Part shown: positions 7,685-16,316 of the stretch, one piece after another
Layout of the letters: every line of letters begins with the position of its first letter
How positions within the stretch are numbered: position 1 is the stretch's first letter
Assembly (NCBI GenBank): GCA_019421385.1
Contig: JAHZFK010000009.1
Span: 14,893 to 78,892, forward strand
DNA length: 64,000 nt
From: Clostridiales bacterium
GTDB lineage: Bacteria > Bacillota > Clostridia > Oscillospirales > Butyricicoccaceae
Direction of reading: 5' to 3'
The notes under the pieces: generated by a model
The model's input: only the letters and a program-made list of their open reading frames with translations
Told to the model about the DNA's origin: nothing
The model's database searches: none
Program-made: the position numbers and the translations under genes

Positions 7685-9181
7685 TTATTCCTCGCAGGTG
7701 CGGTAGGAGTCGAACTGATCGGTGACTTCCTTGGACGGAGCGGGGGTCAGCAGGCTGACCACGATAATGGCAATCAGGCCGCAGACAAAGCCGGGTACGA
7801 TCTCATACAGTTCGAAGATGCCGCCGGACAGCTGCGCCCAAACCAGATCGACCACGCCGCCGACAATGATACCGGCATATGCACCATATTTGTTGGTGCG
7901 GCGCCAGAACAGCGAGCAGAGTACGAGCGGACCGAAGGCGGAGCCGAAACCGGCCCATGCATATTCCACCAGACCGAGTACGGTGCTGTTCTGGTTGGTG
8001 GCGATGAAAACTGCGATCAGCGCAACGGCGATGACACAGATGCGGGAGACCCACATCAGTTCGGACGGCGAAGCGTTCGGGCGGATCTTGTTGTGGTAAA
8101 AGTCCTCGGTGATGGCAGACGCCGTGACCAGCAGCTGGCTGTCGGCCGTGGACATGATGGCTGCCAGAATCGCAGACAGGAAAATACCTGCAATAAACAC
8201 CGGGAAGATACGGCTTACCATGTTGATGTAAATGGTCTCTTCGTTACCGGCGGTGACCAGCAGGCCGTCGCCCAAGAACATGCGGCCGGAAACGCCGATC
8301 AGCACAGCGGCAGTCAGCGAGATCAGCACCCAAGTGGTGGCGATGCGGCGGGATTTTTTGATCGCGCCGGGGGAAGAAATGCCCATAAAGCGCACCAGAA
8401 TATGCGGCTGGCCGAAGTAGCCGAGACCCCATGCGAGCAGCGAAACGATACCGAGCACGGTGTAAGGTGTGTTGGTTTCGCCGTCGACAAACATGTTCAG
8501 GAAGTTCGGGTTAAAGGCCTCTACCTGTGCAAAAAAGTCGGACGGGCCGCCGAGCGAATTGATCGCAATCGTGGGGACTGCAATCACGCAGAAGAACATC
8601 AGCAGACCCTGAAAAAAGTCGGTCCAGCAAACGGCAAAGAAGCCGCCTGCGAAGGTATAGGAAATCACGACAACTGCGCCCACCAGCAGCGATACCAGAT
8701 ACGGGATACCGAAGACGGAGGAGAACAGCTTGGCACAGGAAACGAAACCGGAAGCAGTATAAAACAGGAAAAATACCAGAATGAATACGGCTGCAATGAC
8801 CGAAATCATGCCGCTTTCATCGCGGAACCGGTTCTTGAAAAACTGCGGAAGCGTGATGGCGTCATCTGCCACCTTGGTGTACTGGCGCAAGGGCTTTGCA
8901 ACCAGCAGCCAGTTCAAATAAGTGCCTACGGCAAGGCCGATGGCTATCCAGCCGGCGGATATGCCGGAAAGGTAGGCGCCGCCGGGCAGACCCGTTAACA
9001 GCCACCCGGACATATCCGAAGCCTCCGCGCTCCTCGAGGTCTGCCAGGAGACGAGCTTGCGGCCGCCAAGGAAATAATCGGTCGTCGTTCGGCTGTTGCC
9101 CATGAAGTACATACCGATACAGATCATGAAGATCAGGTATACGACAAAAGCGGCGATCGTAATGATGCTGTCAAAGTTCAT
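7685..9181 (-). CDS. putP: Sodium/proline symporter
   Basis: A 498-residue sodium:solute symporter with about 13 membrane helices. The N-terminus (IGMYFMGNSRTTTDYFLGGRK) and the stretch WQTSRSAEASDMSGWLL are the PutP signature, so proline uptake driven by sodium is the best call. A single-gene promoter lies upstream and a GGGAGGG site precedes the ATG at 9181. The stop codon abuts the start of the hydrolase gene, so all four genes down to lysA may be co-transcribed. Proline biosynthesis (proBA) lies just upstream on the same strand in a separate unit. Confidence 0.92.
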   Translation of the reverse strand: MNFDSIITIAAFVVYLIFMICIGMYFMGNSRTTTDYFLGGRKLVSWQTSRSAEASDMSGWLLTGLPGGAYLSGISAGWIAIGLAVGTYLNWLLVAKPLRQYTKVADDAITLPQFFKNRFRDESGMISVIAAVFILVFFLFYTASGFVSCAKLFSSVFGIPYLVSLLVGAVVVISYTFAGGFFAVCWTDFFQGLLMFFCVIAVPTIAINSLGGPSDFFAQVEAFNPNFLNMFVDGETNTPYTVLGIVSLLAWGLGYFGQPHILVRFMGISSPGAIKKSRRIATTWVLISLTAAVLIGVSGRMFLGDGLLVTAGNEETIYINMVSRIFPVFIAGIFLSAILAAIMSTADSQLLVTASAITEDFYHNKIRPNASPSELMWVSRICVIAVALIAVFIATNQNSTVLGLVEYAWAGFGSAFGPLVLCSLFWRRTNKYGAYAGIIVGGVVDLVWAQLSGGIFELYEIVPGFVCGLIAIIVVSLLTPAPSKEVTDQFDSYRTCEE

Positions 9182-9203
9182 GTGTATTTACCCTCCCAAA
9201 ATT

Positions 9204-9239
9204 CATGTTTATTATACATGGAAACTGCTTTTTTTGCAA
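9204..9239 (-). promoter_or_regulatory. putP promoter with -10 inside an inverted repeat
   Basis: On the minus strand TTGCAA (9239-9234), 17 bp, TATAAT (9216-9211). The -10 is embedded in CATGTATAATAAACATG, an inverted repeat (CATGT/ACATG) that could be an operator. The remaining part of the 217-bp gap to 9399 holds no gene that I can support. Confidence 0.65.
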
Positions 9240-9349
9240 GAACACGGGAAGAGAATTGCGTGGCAGGATAAAAATATACGCTTTGCACAATTTTATGCAC
9301 ATTTATCTGACAGCAGTTATCAGAAACGTCTGTGCGCGGGACAAAGACA

Positions 9350-9381
9350 CAAGAAAAGAGGCCGCGTAAGCGCAGCCTCTT
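9350..9381 (-). terminator. Terminator of the proBA-CYTH unit
   Basis: Read on the minus strand, an AAGAGGC / GCCTCTT stem with inner GCG/CGC pairs ends in TTTTCTT, 18 bp after the CYTH stop codon. Confidence 0.8.
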
Positions 9382-9398
9382 GGAATTTGTGGAATCAT

Positions 9399-10004
9399 TT
9401 ATAGCTTCATAGCCCGTGCCAGCTTGCTCTCGGGTTCCGGAACAAGCGAAAGGTGCTCGGCAAGTTCAGCGGCAAGCGCATGAAATGCCTCTTCGCTGCC
9501 GGCAACATATTCCAGTTCGATTTCGCACAGCGGCGCGGTTTTCTCTCCGTGACGCAGCGTGCCCTGATCGAGCGCCAGTTCGCACACGGTGTTATCCTGC
9601 TGCAGCAGGATGGCGCAGCGGCGGAAATCCACCGTGCAGATGATCTCCAGCGGGGCTGCAAGCGCCTGCGCGCAAAGCGTCAGCGGTGCGCCTCGTTTGG
9701 GCAGGATGGAAAGCCCTTCTGCAACCGTCTGCGCGAAGCATTCATATTCCTCATGTGCGCGCATACCTTCGGGTGTATTTTCGTTGCGCAGCTTCAGACA
9801 GCATACGCTGCGGTCGTTTTCTTTCCGCATACGCAGCGCGGCTTACTGCTCCCGCAGCAGCCCGTCCGCGGTATCAAAGTATTGCGACTGCATATGCAGC
9901 GTCCGGCTTTGTGTGCCGATGCGGGAGGAGGCCCATAACAGTGCCTGCCCCAATAAGCCTTCATCGGCGCGCCACTTGTATTCCTTCTCCATACCTTTGT
10001 TCAT
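9399..10004 (-). pseudogene. CYTH-domain protein interrupted by an in-frame TAA
   Basis: The frame from ATG 10004 encodes a CYTH (triphosphate tunnel metalloenzyme) domain: it opens with MEKEYKWRADEGL after four residues, carries the EKEYKW start motif and continues SQYFDTADGLLREQ. A TAA at 9845-9843 follows. The same frame then resumes AALRMRKENDRSVCCLKLR through CEIELEYVAGSEE and ends at 9399. Total length of 201 codons matches intact CYTH proteins, so this is one gene with a single nonsense codon and no frameshift. The start overlaps the proA stop (TGATG), so it belongs to the proline operon. Residual function would require reinitiation at ATG 9830, which lacks the N-terminal strand. Confidence 0.85.
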
Positions 10005-11251
10005 CAGCGCACCTGTCCGTTTCCGTAAATGATATATTTGGTGGTGGTCAGCGCGGTCAGCCCCATCGGGCCGCGCGCGTGCAGTTTCTGGGTGGAAATA
10101 CCGATCTCCGCGCCGAAACCGAATTCAAAACCATCGGTAAAGCGGGTGGAGGCGTTGACATAGACTGCCGCTGCATCCACCTCGTCAAGGAACCGCTGCG
10201 ATGCAGCATAGTCGCGGGTGACGATGCATTCGGAGTGTCCGGTATTGAAGCGGTTGATATGGTCGATGGCCTCGTCGAGCGAATCGACTACCTTGCAGGA
10301 AATCTCATATCCGAGGTATTCGCGGCCGTAGTCCTCGTCGGTTGCGGGCTGAACGTCGTTTCCGAGCAGCTCCATGGTGCGCGGGCAGCCGTGCAGCACA
10401 ACGCCGTCGGGCGCAAGGCCTTCTGCCGCCATCGGGAGGAATGCAGCAGCCACATCCTTATGCACCAGTAGGCTTTCCGCCGCGTTACATACGCTCGGCC
10501 GCTGGCACTTTGCATTGACCAGAATGCGCTGCGCCATTTCAAGATCGGCGGAGGCATCGACGTACACATGGCAGTTGCCCGTGCCGGTTTCGATGACCGG
10601 AACGGTCGCGTTCTGCACGACCGCACGGATCAGCCCTGCGCCGCCGCGCGGGATCAGCACGTCCAGATAGCCGTTCAGCTTCATCATCTGGTTTGCGCTC
10701 TCGCGCGAGGTGTCCTCGACCAGATTGATCGCATCGGCGGGAAGTCCTTCTGCCTCCAGTGCGCTGCGCATGAGCTGCGTCAGGCACATGGAGGAGTGGA
10801 ACGCCTCCTTGCCGCCGCGCAGGATGCAGGCCGAGCCAGCCTTGAAGCACAGCGCTGCCGCGTCCACGGTCACATTGGGGCGGGCCTCGTAAATAATGCC
10901 GATGACACCCATCGGTACACGCTTCTGGCCAATCAGCAGGCCGTTGGGACGCTTGTGCATCCCTAGTACCTCACCGACCGGGTCGGGCAGCGCGGCCACC
11001 TGCCGGCAGCCCTCCGCAATGCCTGCGATGCGCTTTTCGTCCAGCATCAGGCGGTCGATCAGCCCGTCCGCCAGTCCGGCGGCGCGGCCGTTTTCGATGT
11101 CGATGTGGTTGGCGGCGATGATCTCATCTGCGTGCGCTTCCAGCGCATCCGCAATGGCAAGCAGGCCGCGGTTTTTATCGTTTGTGCCGAGTTTTGCCAC
11201 CGCGTGCTTGACGCGGCGCGCATCCTCGGCAATTTCCAGCAGTTGCCGCAT
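10004..11251 (-). CDS. proA: Glutamate-5-semialdehyde dehydrogenase
   Basis: A 415-residue gamma-glutamyl phosphate reductase, the second step of proline synthesis: NADPH reduces glutamyl-5-phosphate to the semialdehyde. Aldehyde-dehydrogenase-fold motifs are present: PMGVIGIIYEARPNVTVD, ETGTGNCHVYVD, and the catalytic cysteine in QRPSVCNAAE. The C-terminal RFTDGFEFGFGAEIGIST and GPMGLTALTT are characteristic of ProA. It lies 50 bp after a 50-codon ORF and downstream of proB, and its stop overlaps the CYTH start. Confidence 0.96.
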   Translation of the reverse strand: MRQLLEIAEDARRVKHAVAKLGTNDKNRGLLAIADALEAHADEIIAANHIDIENGRAAGLADGLIDRLMLDEKRIAGIAEGCRQVAALPDPVGEVLGMHKRPNGLLIGQKRVPMGVIGIIYEARPNVTVDAAALCFKAGSACILRGGKEAFHSSMCLTQLMRSALEAEGLPADAINLVEDTSRESANQMMKLNGYLDVLIPRGGAGLIRAVVQNATVPVIETGTGNCHVYVDASADLEMAQRILVNAKCQRPSVCNAAESLLVHKDVAAAFLPMAAEGLAPDGVVLHGCPRTMELLGNDVQPATDEDYGREYLGYEISCKVVDSLDEAIDHINRFNTGHSECIVTRDYAASQRFLDEVDAAAVYVNASTRFTDGFEFGFGAEIGISTQKLHARGPMGLTALTTTKYIIYGNGQVR

Positions 11252-11301
11252 GGCGTTTCACCTCGTTTATCCCAAAAAATCAGTATGGAAGCTGGCAGGA
11301 A

Positions 11302-11454
11302 TCAGCCCAGCCAGCCGTTGCAGTATGCCTGTACGCCCAGAAACGCGCCGATAGCCCCGCCGATCAGCGCGGCAATGACCTGAGCCTTGGAGAAAACACG
11401 CAGATTCCCGCCGCAGAGTACGTCGGTCAGCCGATGAAAGTGGAATTTTGTCAT
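11302..11454 (-). CDS. 50-residue single-helix membrane protein between proB and proA
   Basis: A small ORF beginning MTKFHFHRLTDVLCGG, with a hydrophobic, glycine-rich helix around residues 26-42 (VIAALIGGAIGAFLGV) and ending CNGWLG. Its ATG overlaps the proB stop (ATGA), which argues for genuine, coupled translation. I do not recognise a family. It might be a regulatory micropeptide or a membrane anchor, but nothing in the sequence shows a function. A longer overlapping frame (11267-11476) in another phase has no such coupling and looks spurious. Confidence 0.6.
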   Translation of the reverse strand: MTKFHFHRLTDVLCGGNLRVFSKAQVIAALIGGAIGAFLGVQAYCNGWLG

Positions 11455-12260
11455 GCGTGTTCCTCCTCTCGTGCAAACAGCGTGCCGACCGGCCTGCCGT
11501 CTACAATGTCATACAAAATATCATCTTTGTCGCCGTTGGCTACCAGCATCGGGATGCCGGCATCCATGCACAGCTCGGCGGCGGTGATCTTGGTCGCCAT
11601 GCCGCCTGTACCGTGCGCTGAGCCTGCGCCGCCCGCCATACGGCGAATCTTCGCGTCGATCTTGGACACATGCCCGATCAGCTTGGCCTGCGGGTTTTTG
11701 CGCGGGTCGGAATCATACAGCCCGTCGATATCCGAGAAGATGACCAGCAGATCCGCGTCGCACATACGCGCGACCACGGCGGACAGGGTATCGTTATCGC
11801 CGAAGTTTTCGATGTGCTTGAGCTCAGCGGTGGCGACGGTGTCATTTTCGTTGACGATCGGCACAACGCCCGTGCGCATCAGCGCGGTAAAGGTGTTGTG
11901 GATGTTTTCGCGCTGGTCATCGTCAATGATATTTTCGCGCGTGAGCAGGATTTGCGCGACGTTGATGCCGTATTCGAGGAACATTTTGTCGTAAATATGC
12001 ATCAGCTCGCACTGTCCGACCGCCGCGGCGGCTTGTTTCATCGCAAGTTCGCGGGGTCGCCCGCCAAGGCCAAGCTTGGCAGCGCCTACACCCACCGCGC
12101 CCGACGAGACCAGAACCATGTCAAACCCACGGTTTTGCAGGTCGCTGATCGTGCGCACCAGTCGTTCGATGCGGCGGATGTTGAGCTTTCCGTTTTCGTA
12201 TGTCAGCGTCGAGGTACCCACCTTGACTACGATGCGGCGGACCTCGTTGATATGCAGCAT
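11451..12260 (-). CDS. proB: Glutamate 5-kinase, short form without PUA domain
   Basis: A 269-residue amino-acid kinase that phosphorylates glutamate to start proline synthesis. Motifs are IVVKVGTSTLTYENGK at the nucleotide-binding start, VSSGAVGVGAAKLGL, VPIVNENDTVA and FSDIDGLYDSDPR, with GTGGMATKITAAELC near the C-terminus. It ends after the kinase domain, so the PUA domain of E. coli-type ProB (367 residues) is absent. The ATG at 12260 is preferred over one at 12287 because AGGTGA sits at the right distance. It is the first gene of proB-ORF50-proA-CYTH. Confidence 0.94.
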   Translation of the reverse strand: MLHINEVRRIVVKVGTSTLTYENGKLNIRRIERLVRTISDLQNRGFDMVLVSSGAVGVGAAKLGLGGRPRELAMKQAAAAVGQCELMHIYDKMFLEYGINVAQILLTRENIIDDDQRENIHNTFTALMRTGVVPIVNENDTVATAELKHIENFGDNDTLSAVVARMCDADLLVIFSDIDGLYDSDPRKNPQAKLIGHVSKIDAKIRRMAGGAGSAHGTGGMATKITAAELCMDAGIPMLVANGDKDDILYDIVDGRPVGTLFAREEEHA

Positions 12261-12433
12261 AAATCTCACCTGATGTCTGTCCGGCATTCCATCCGGACGG
12301 AATAATTCATTTTTATTTTAGCACAGTGCAGCGTATCACACAAGGAAAACACAAATCTTTTACAAATTTGCGCGTCGGTATCGTTGTGTACAAAAAACAG
12401 GGGGAGGACAGCGCATCTTTGCACAGATTTTGT

Positions 12434-12463
12434 GTTCCAAAAGGGAACGGGTTGTGGTATACT
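12434..12463 (+). promoter_or_regulatory. Promoter and inverted repeat before zapA
   Basis: TATACT (12458-12463) with a weak -35 TTCCAA 17 bp upstream. The -35 overlaps an inverted repeat GTTCC-AAAAG-GGAAC (12434-12448). The rest of the 259-bp gap between proB and zapA shows no gene that I can support. Confidence 0.45.
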
Positions 12464-12518
12464 ATATTTTATCAAATTATGCCTTTTGAACGACTTTTTT
12501 GCGAAAGGAAGGATTTGC

Positions 12519-12830
12519 ATGGCAAACCGTGTGACCATACAGATCGCAGGACAGCAGTATACTATGCTGGCGGAGGAATCTGTGGAATATATGAACGAGG
12601 TGGCGGAACTGGCGCAGCAGACCATCGCGGAGTGCGGCGGCTCGGCGTCATTTGCGTCCACACGGGCGCTGGCGCTTGCCACGGTCAATCTTGCAGATGA
12701 ATACATCAAGGCCAAGACGGCGGCAGAGGCTGCTGAAGCCAAGTGCCGTGCGCTGGAGGCGGAGAACACGGCTCTGCGGCAGCAGATAAACCGCAACAGC
12801 GCAAATCATCCGGGGAATCGTCATAAATGA
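12519..12830 (+). CDS. zapA: Cell division protein ZapA
   Basis: A 103-residue ZapA homologue, a cytoplasmic FtsZ-bundling protein. The N-terminal domain reads MANRVTIQIAGQQYTM, followed by the helical region LAQQTIAECGG and a long coiled coil (about residues 45-92) rich in Ala, Glu and Lys. The start is set by AAGGAAGG at 12505-12512; upstream in-frame codons lack ribosome sites. The stop overlaps the start of the U32 peptidase gene (ATGA). It heads a cell-envelope cluster. Confidence 0.88.
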   Translation: MANRVTIQIAGQQYTMLAEESVEYMNEVAELAQQTIAECGGSASFASTRALALATVNLADEYIKAKTAAEAAEAKCRALEAENTALRQQINRNSANHPGNRHK

Positions 12831-14857
12831 GTAAGGTAGAATTGCTGGCACCCGCCGGTTCGCCGGAAGGGGTGCGCGCGGCTGTGCAGTCGGGCGCGGG
12901 CGCGGTGTATATGGGCTTCGGCACATTCAATGCGCGCCGCAACGCGCAGGGCTTCTCGGCGGACGAGATGGCGGATGCCATCGCCTATTGCCGCGCGCGG
13001 AACGTGAAAACCAATATTACGCTGAACATCCTCGCGGGAGACCGCGAGTTGGACGCGGCGCTGCGTGACGCGAAGTTTCTGTATGAGGCGGGCGCAGATG
13101 CGCTGATCGTGCAGGATCTGGGACTTGCGCGCCTGATCCATGCACATGCGCCGGATTTTGCGCTGCATGCGTCCACGCAAATGACCATTCATACGCTGGA
13201 TGGTGCAAAGCAGGCGCGCGACCTTGGCTTTTCGCGCGTGGTGCTCAGCCGCGAGTGTACGCGGGACGAGGTGCGCCTGATCACCGAGCAGGCGGGTGTG
13301 GAGACCGAGGTATTTGTGCACGGTGCGCTGTGCATGTGCTATTCCGGACAGTGCTATCTGTCCGCGGTCATCGGACAGCGTTCGGGCAACCGCGGCTTGT
13401 GCGCGCAGCCCTGCCGCCTGCCGTACAGCGGGGGATATCCGCTTTCGCTCAAGGATTTGGCGCTGGCGGGGCATGTGGCTGAGCTTGCTGATCTCGGCGT
13501 GTCCTCGCTCAAGATCGAAGGACGCATGAAGCGGCCGGAATACACCGCGATCGTCACGAAAATCTATGCGGATTTGCTGCGGGAACACCGTGACCCGACC
13601 CTGGAGGAGCGCGATACGCTGCGGCGTGTCTTTTCGCGCGACGGCTTTACCGATGGTTACTACACCGGCAAAAAGGGCGATGCGATGTTCGGCACCAAGA
13701 CCGATGTGCCGCTGCATGAGGTACAGGCTCTGTACGACGAGGCGGCGCACCGCTTTGCTGAGGGCAAGGAAGCGCCGCTTGTGCCGGTTTCGCTGTGCTT
13801 TACCGCGCGCGAGGACACGGGGGCGGTGCTCAGCGCAGACGGGGTTTCGTCCGCCGCGGCGGTCGAGCGGGCGCGTACCCGGCCGACCACGCCGGAAATG
13901 GTGGAAAAGTCCCTGCGCAAGACGGGCGGCACGCCGTTTTATGTCAAAAACCTGCGCATCGAGCTGGAGGACGGCCTTGCCATTCCCGCCTCGACGGTCA
14001 ACGCCATGCGGCGCGATGCGCTCGCGCTGCTGCTGGCCAAACGCGCGGCTCCGCCGTCGCGAGACTGGCTGGAAGGGCGGATGCTCACGCGTGACGATGA
14101 CAGCCGTCCGCGTACTGGCTTCTGCGGCTACACCGCGTCTGTGCGCACCAAGGCACAGGCGGATGCGCTGCGCGATTTAGGCCTGGAAACCATCTATGTG
14201 CCGCTCGATATCGCGGCGCAGACCGGTCTGCCGGTCATTCTGCCGCGCGTCTTTTCGGATGCGGAGCAGGGAAAGATCGAAATGCTGCTGGGTCAGGCAA
14301 TGAGTCGCGGCACGCGGGTCGTGCTGGCGGGCAACATGGGTCAGGTTGCGATGGCGCGGCGGCTGGGCTTTGCCGTGCGCGGCGATTTTGGCCTGAATGC
14401 GTTCAACAGCAAGACGCTGCACGCGCTGGCTGAGATGGGCGTACAGCGGCAGACACTGTCGTTTGAGGCGCGTCTGGCGCAGATTCGCGACATGCGTGGC
14501 CCGTTGGAAACCGAAATGATCGTCTACGGTCATCTGCCGCTGATGATCTTTGAAAACTGTGCGATCCGCCGTCAGCACGGCGGCAAGTGCAGCTGTGAAA
14601 ACGGCGTCACCTATCTGACCGACCGGCGCGGCGAACGCTTTGCGCTGCTGCCGGAATACGGCTGCCGCAATACGCTGCTGGGCAACCGCGCGCTGTGCCT
14701 GCGTGACGATGTGCGTCCGCTGGGCGTGCAGACCGCGCGGCTGTTGTTTACGATCGAATCGCCCGAGGAATGCGCGCGGATTGCCTGCGCGTTCCTCGAA
14801 GGCAACCCCTTGGACGGGGAATTCACCAACGGACTGTATAAAAGAGGAGTCGAATAA
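12827..14857 (+). CDS. U32 family peptidase / rRNA-hydroxylase-type protein
   Basis: A 676-residue U32 protein. The N-terminal barrel-like region begins VELLAPAGSPEGVRAAV, and the four-cysteine signature GQCYLSAVIGQRSGNRGLCA with QPCR (about residues 175-200) is present. The C-terminal extension fits the DUF3656-containing long U32 class and ends with a second cysteine cluster (CAIRRQHGGKCSC). The closest characterised relatives of this layout include E. coli RlhA, needed for hydroxylation of 23S rRNA; proteolysis is not firmly established for the long forms. Coupled to zapA (ATGA) and maf (TAATG). Confidence 0.88.
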   Translation: MSKVELLAPAGSPEGVRAAVQSGAGAVYMGFGTFNARRNAQGFSADEMADAIAYCRARNVKTNITLNILAGDRELDAALRDAKFLYEAGADALIVQDLGLARLIHAHAPDFALHASTQMTIHTLDGAKQARDLGFSRVVLSRECTRDEVRLITEQAGVETEVFVHGALCMCYSGQCYLSAVIGQRSGNRGLCAQPCRLPYSGGYPLSLKDLALAGHVAELADLGVSSLKIEGRMKRPEYTAIVTKIYADLLREHRDPTLEERDTLRRVFSRDGFTDGYYTGKKGDAMFGTKTDVPLHEVQALYDEAAHRFAEGKEAPLVPVSLCFTAREDTGAVLSADGVSSAAAVERARTRPTTPEMVEKSLRKTGGTPFYVKNLRIELEDGLAIPASTVNAMRRDALALLLAKRAAPPSRDWLEGRMLTRDDDSRPRTGFCGYTASVRTKAQADALRDLGLETIYVPLDIAAQTGLPVILPRVFSDAEQGKIEMLLGQAMSRGTRVVLAGNMGQVAMARRLGFAVRGDFGLNAFNSKTLHALAEMGVQRQTLSFEARLAQIRDMRGPLETEMIVYGHLPLMIFENCAIRRQHGGKCSCENGVTYLTDRRGERFALLPEYGCRNTLLGNRALCLRDDVRPLGVQTARLLFTIESPEECARIACAFLEGNPLDGEFTNGLYKRGVE

Positions 14858-15426
14858 TGCAAATCGTTCTGGCGTCCGCATCGCCGCGCAGACGCGAACT
14901 GCTGGCGCTGATTACCGAAGAATTTACCGTCTGTCCGGCGGATGCGGATGAAACGCTGCGTCCCGGCGCACCGCTGGAGGAAGAAGTCGTGCGGCTGTCC
15001 CAGCTCAAAGCGCAGGCAGCACAGCGGATGCATCCGGATGCGGTGTGCATCGGGTCGGATACGATGGTCACAATAGACGGTCTGCCGCTGGGAAAGCCCG
15101 CGGACGAAAAACAGGCGGCGGATATGCTGCGCCGTCTGCGCGGACGCACGCATGAGGTGCTGACCGGGCTGGCCGTGCTGCCGCCGAAAGGTGAGGCGCG
15201 CACATTGTGCACCCGCACGCGGGTGACGTTCCGTGATTTTGATGAGGGCGAGCTTGCGGCCTATCTGGCCACGGGCGAGCCGCTGGACAAGGCGGGCGCT
15301 TACGGCATACAGGGGCACGGTGCGCTGCTCATTGAGGGCATCGAAGGTGATTACTACAGCGTGATGGGCCTGCCGGTGGCCGGATTGCATGTGATCCTGC
15401 GTCAGATTGCGCAGGAAACCTGTTGA
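14857..15426 (+). CDS. maf: Maf family nucleotide pyrophosphatase
   Basis: A 189-residue Maf protein, a nucleoside triphosphate pyrophosphatase thought to clear non-canonical or excess nucleotides and linked to septum control in Bacillus. Motifs are LASASPRRRELL at the N-terminus, CIGSDTMVTIDG in the centre and DKAGAYGIQGHGALLIEGI in the C-terminal half. The length is normal. It is translationally coupled to the U32 gene and sits directly ahead of mreC, the usual Firmicute context. Confidence 0.94.
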   Translation: MQIVLASASPRRRELLALITEEFTVCPADADETLRPGAPLEEEVVRLSQLKAQAAQRMHPDAVCIGSDTMVTIDGLPLGKPADEKQAADMLRRLRGRTHEVLTGLAVLPPKGEARTLCTRTRVTFRDFDEGELAAYLATGEPLDKAGAYGIQGHGALLIEGIEGDYYSVMGLPVAGLHVILRQIAQETC

Positions 15427-15466
15427 AACCGGCGCTCTTTGGAACAATGAAAGGAGTTTAGAACTT

Positions 15467-16312
15467 TTGCGAAGACGTAACAGAGTGGGGTCCCGTTTTG
15501 TGGTCGGCGTGGCGGTTGTGATCGTGCTGTGCATCCTGTCCGCGCTGTACAGCGGCGTGACCGGCAATCCGTCTCCGGTGACCCGATTGGTCAGCTTTGT
15601 GACCACGCCGGTGCAGCGATTGGCTTCCGGTGTGACCGGCGCGCTGGGCAAAGGGGTCGGGTACTTCACCGAATTTGACGAGCTCAAGGCGGAAAATGAG
15701 GAACTAAAAAAGCAGATCCGCGATATGGAGCAGACCGTGCGCGACGCGGAACTGGCGATTGAGGAAAATAACCAGCTGCGCGCGGCGGCGGGGCAGCCCG
15801 AGCGTACGCGTGAGCTGACGACCATCAACGCGGAGGTCATTGCCCGCAATCCGGGCGACTGGGCGATGACGCTCAGTTTGGACAAAGGCTCGTCCCACGG
15901 CGTGGAAGAGGGCGATTTGGTCACCACGGTGGACGGTATGGTGGGCTACGTCAGCGAGGTGTATTCCAACAACTGTGAGGTTACAACCGTGATTGATGTG
16001 GAGATGCAGTGCGGTGCGCTGGTTACCCGCACCCGTGAAACCGCCATTGCCGAGGGCAATTACGACCTGATGGCAGATGGAAATCTGCGTCTGTCCTATC
16101 TGACCGAGGATTCCAGCGTCGTCATTGGCGATACGGTGGAGACCTCCGGCCGCGGCGGACTGTTCCCCAAGGGCGTCATGATCGGCACGGTAGAAAGCGT
16201 GCTGCCGGAGGAAAACGGCATTTCCTATTATGCGGTCATCAAGCCGTTTGTGAATGTGGATACCGTATCGAGCGTTTCCATCGTCACCGACTTTACGGAT
16301 ACTACGGAGTGA
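15467..16312 (+). CDS. mreC: Rod-shape-determining protein MreC
   Basis: A 281-residue MreC: short basic cytoplasmic tail, one membrane helix (about residues 11-29), a coiled coil (about 62-100, FDELKAENEELKKQIRDMEQ) and the extracytoplasmic beta-barrel repeats (NPGDWAMTLSLDKGSSHGV; RGGLFPKGVMIGTV). It organises peptidoglycan synthesis with MreD and PBP2. The start is a TTG at 15467, because AAGGAG at 15451-15456 is spaced correctly and no ATG is available; an in-frame TTG at 15407 lies inside maf. mreB is not in the window. Confidence 0.93.
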   Translation: MRRRNRVGSRFVVGVAVVIVLCILSALYSGVTGNPSPVTRLVSFVTTPVQRLASGVTGALGKGVGYFTEFDELKAENEELKKQIRDMEQTVRDAELAIEENNQLRAAAGQPERTRELTTINAEVIARNPGDWAMTLSLDKGSSHGVEEGDLVTTVDGMVGYVSEVYSNNCEVTTVIDVEMQCGALVTRTRETAIAEGNYDLMADGNLRLSYLTEDSSVVIGDTVETSGRGGLFPKGVMIGTVESVLPEENGISYYAVIKPFVNVDTVSSVSIVTDFTDTTE

Positions 16313-16316
16313 GTAC

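Noticed and set aside
9843..9845. Stop-codon readthrough by selenocysteine or pyrrolysine insertion in the CYTH gene
   Set aside because: Those systems recode TGA and TAG, not TAA, and no downstream insertion element is evident.
11267..11476. 69-codon minus-strand frame between proB and proA
   Set aside because: It lacks a ribosome site and coupling; the overlapping 50-codon frame has ATGA overlap and a membrane helix, so it is the better call.
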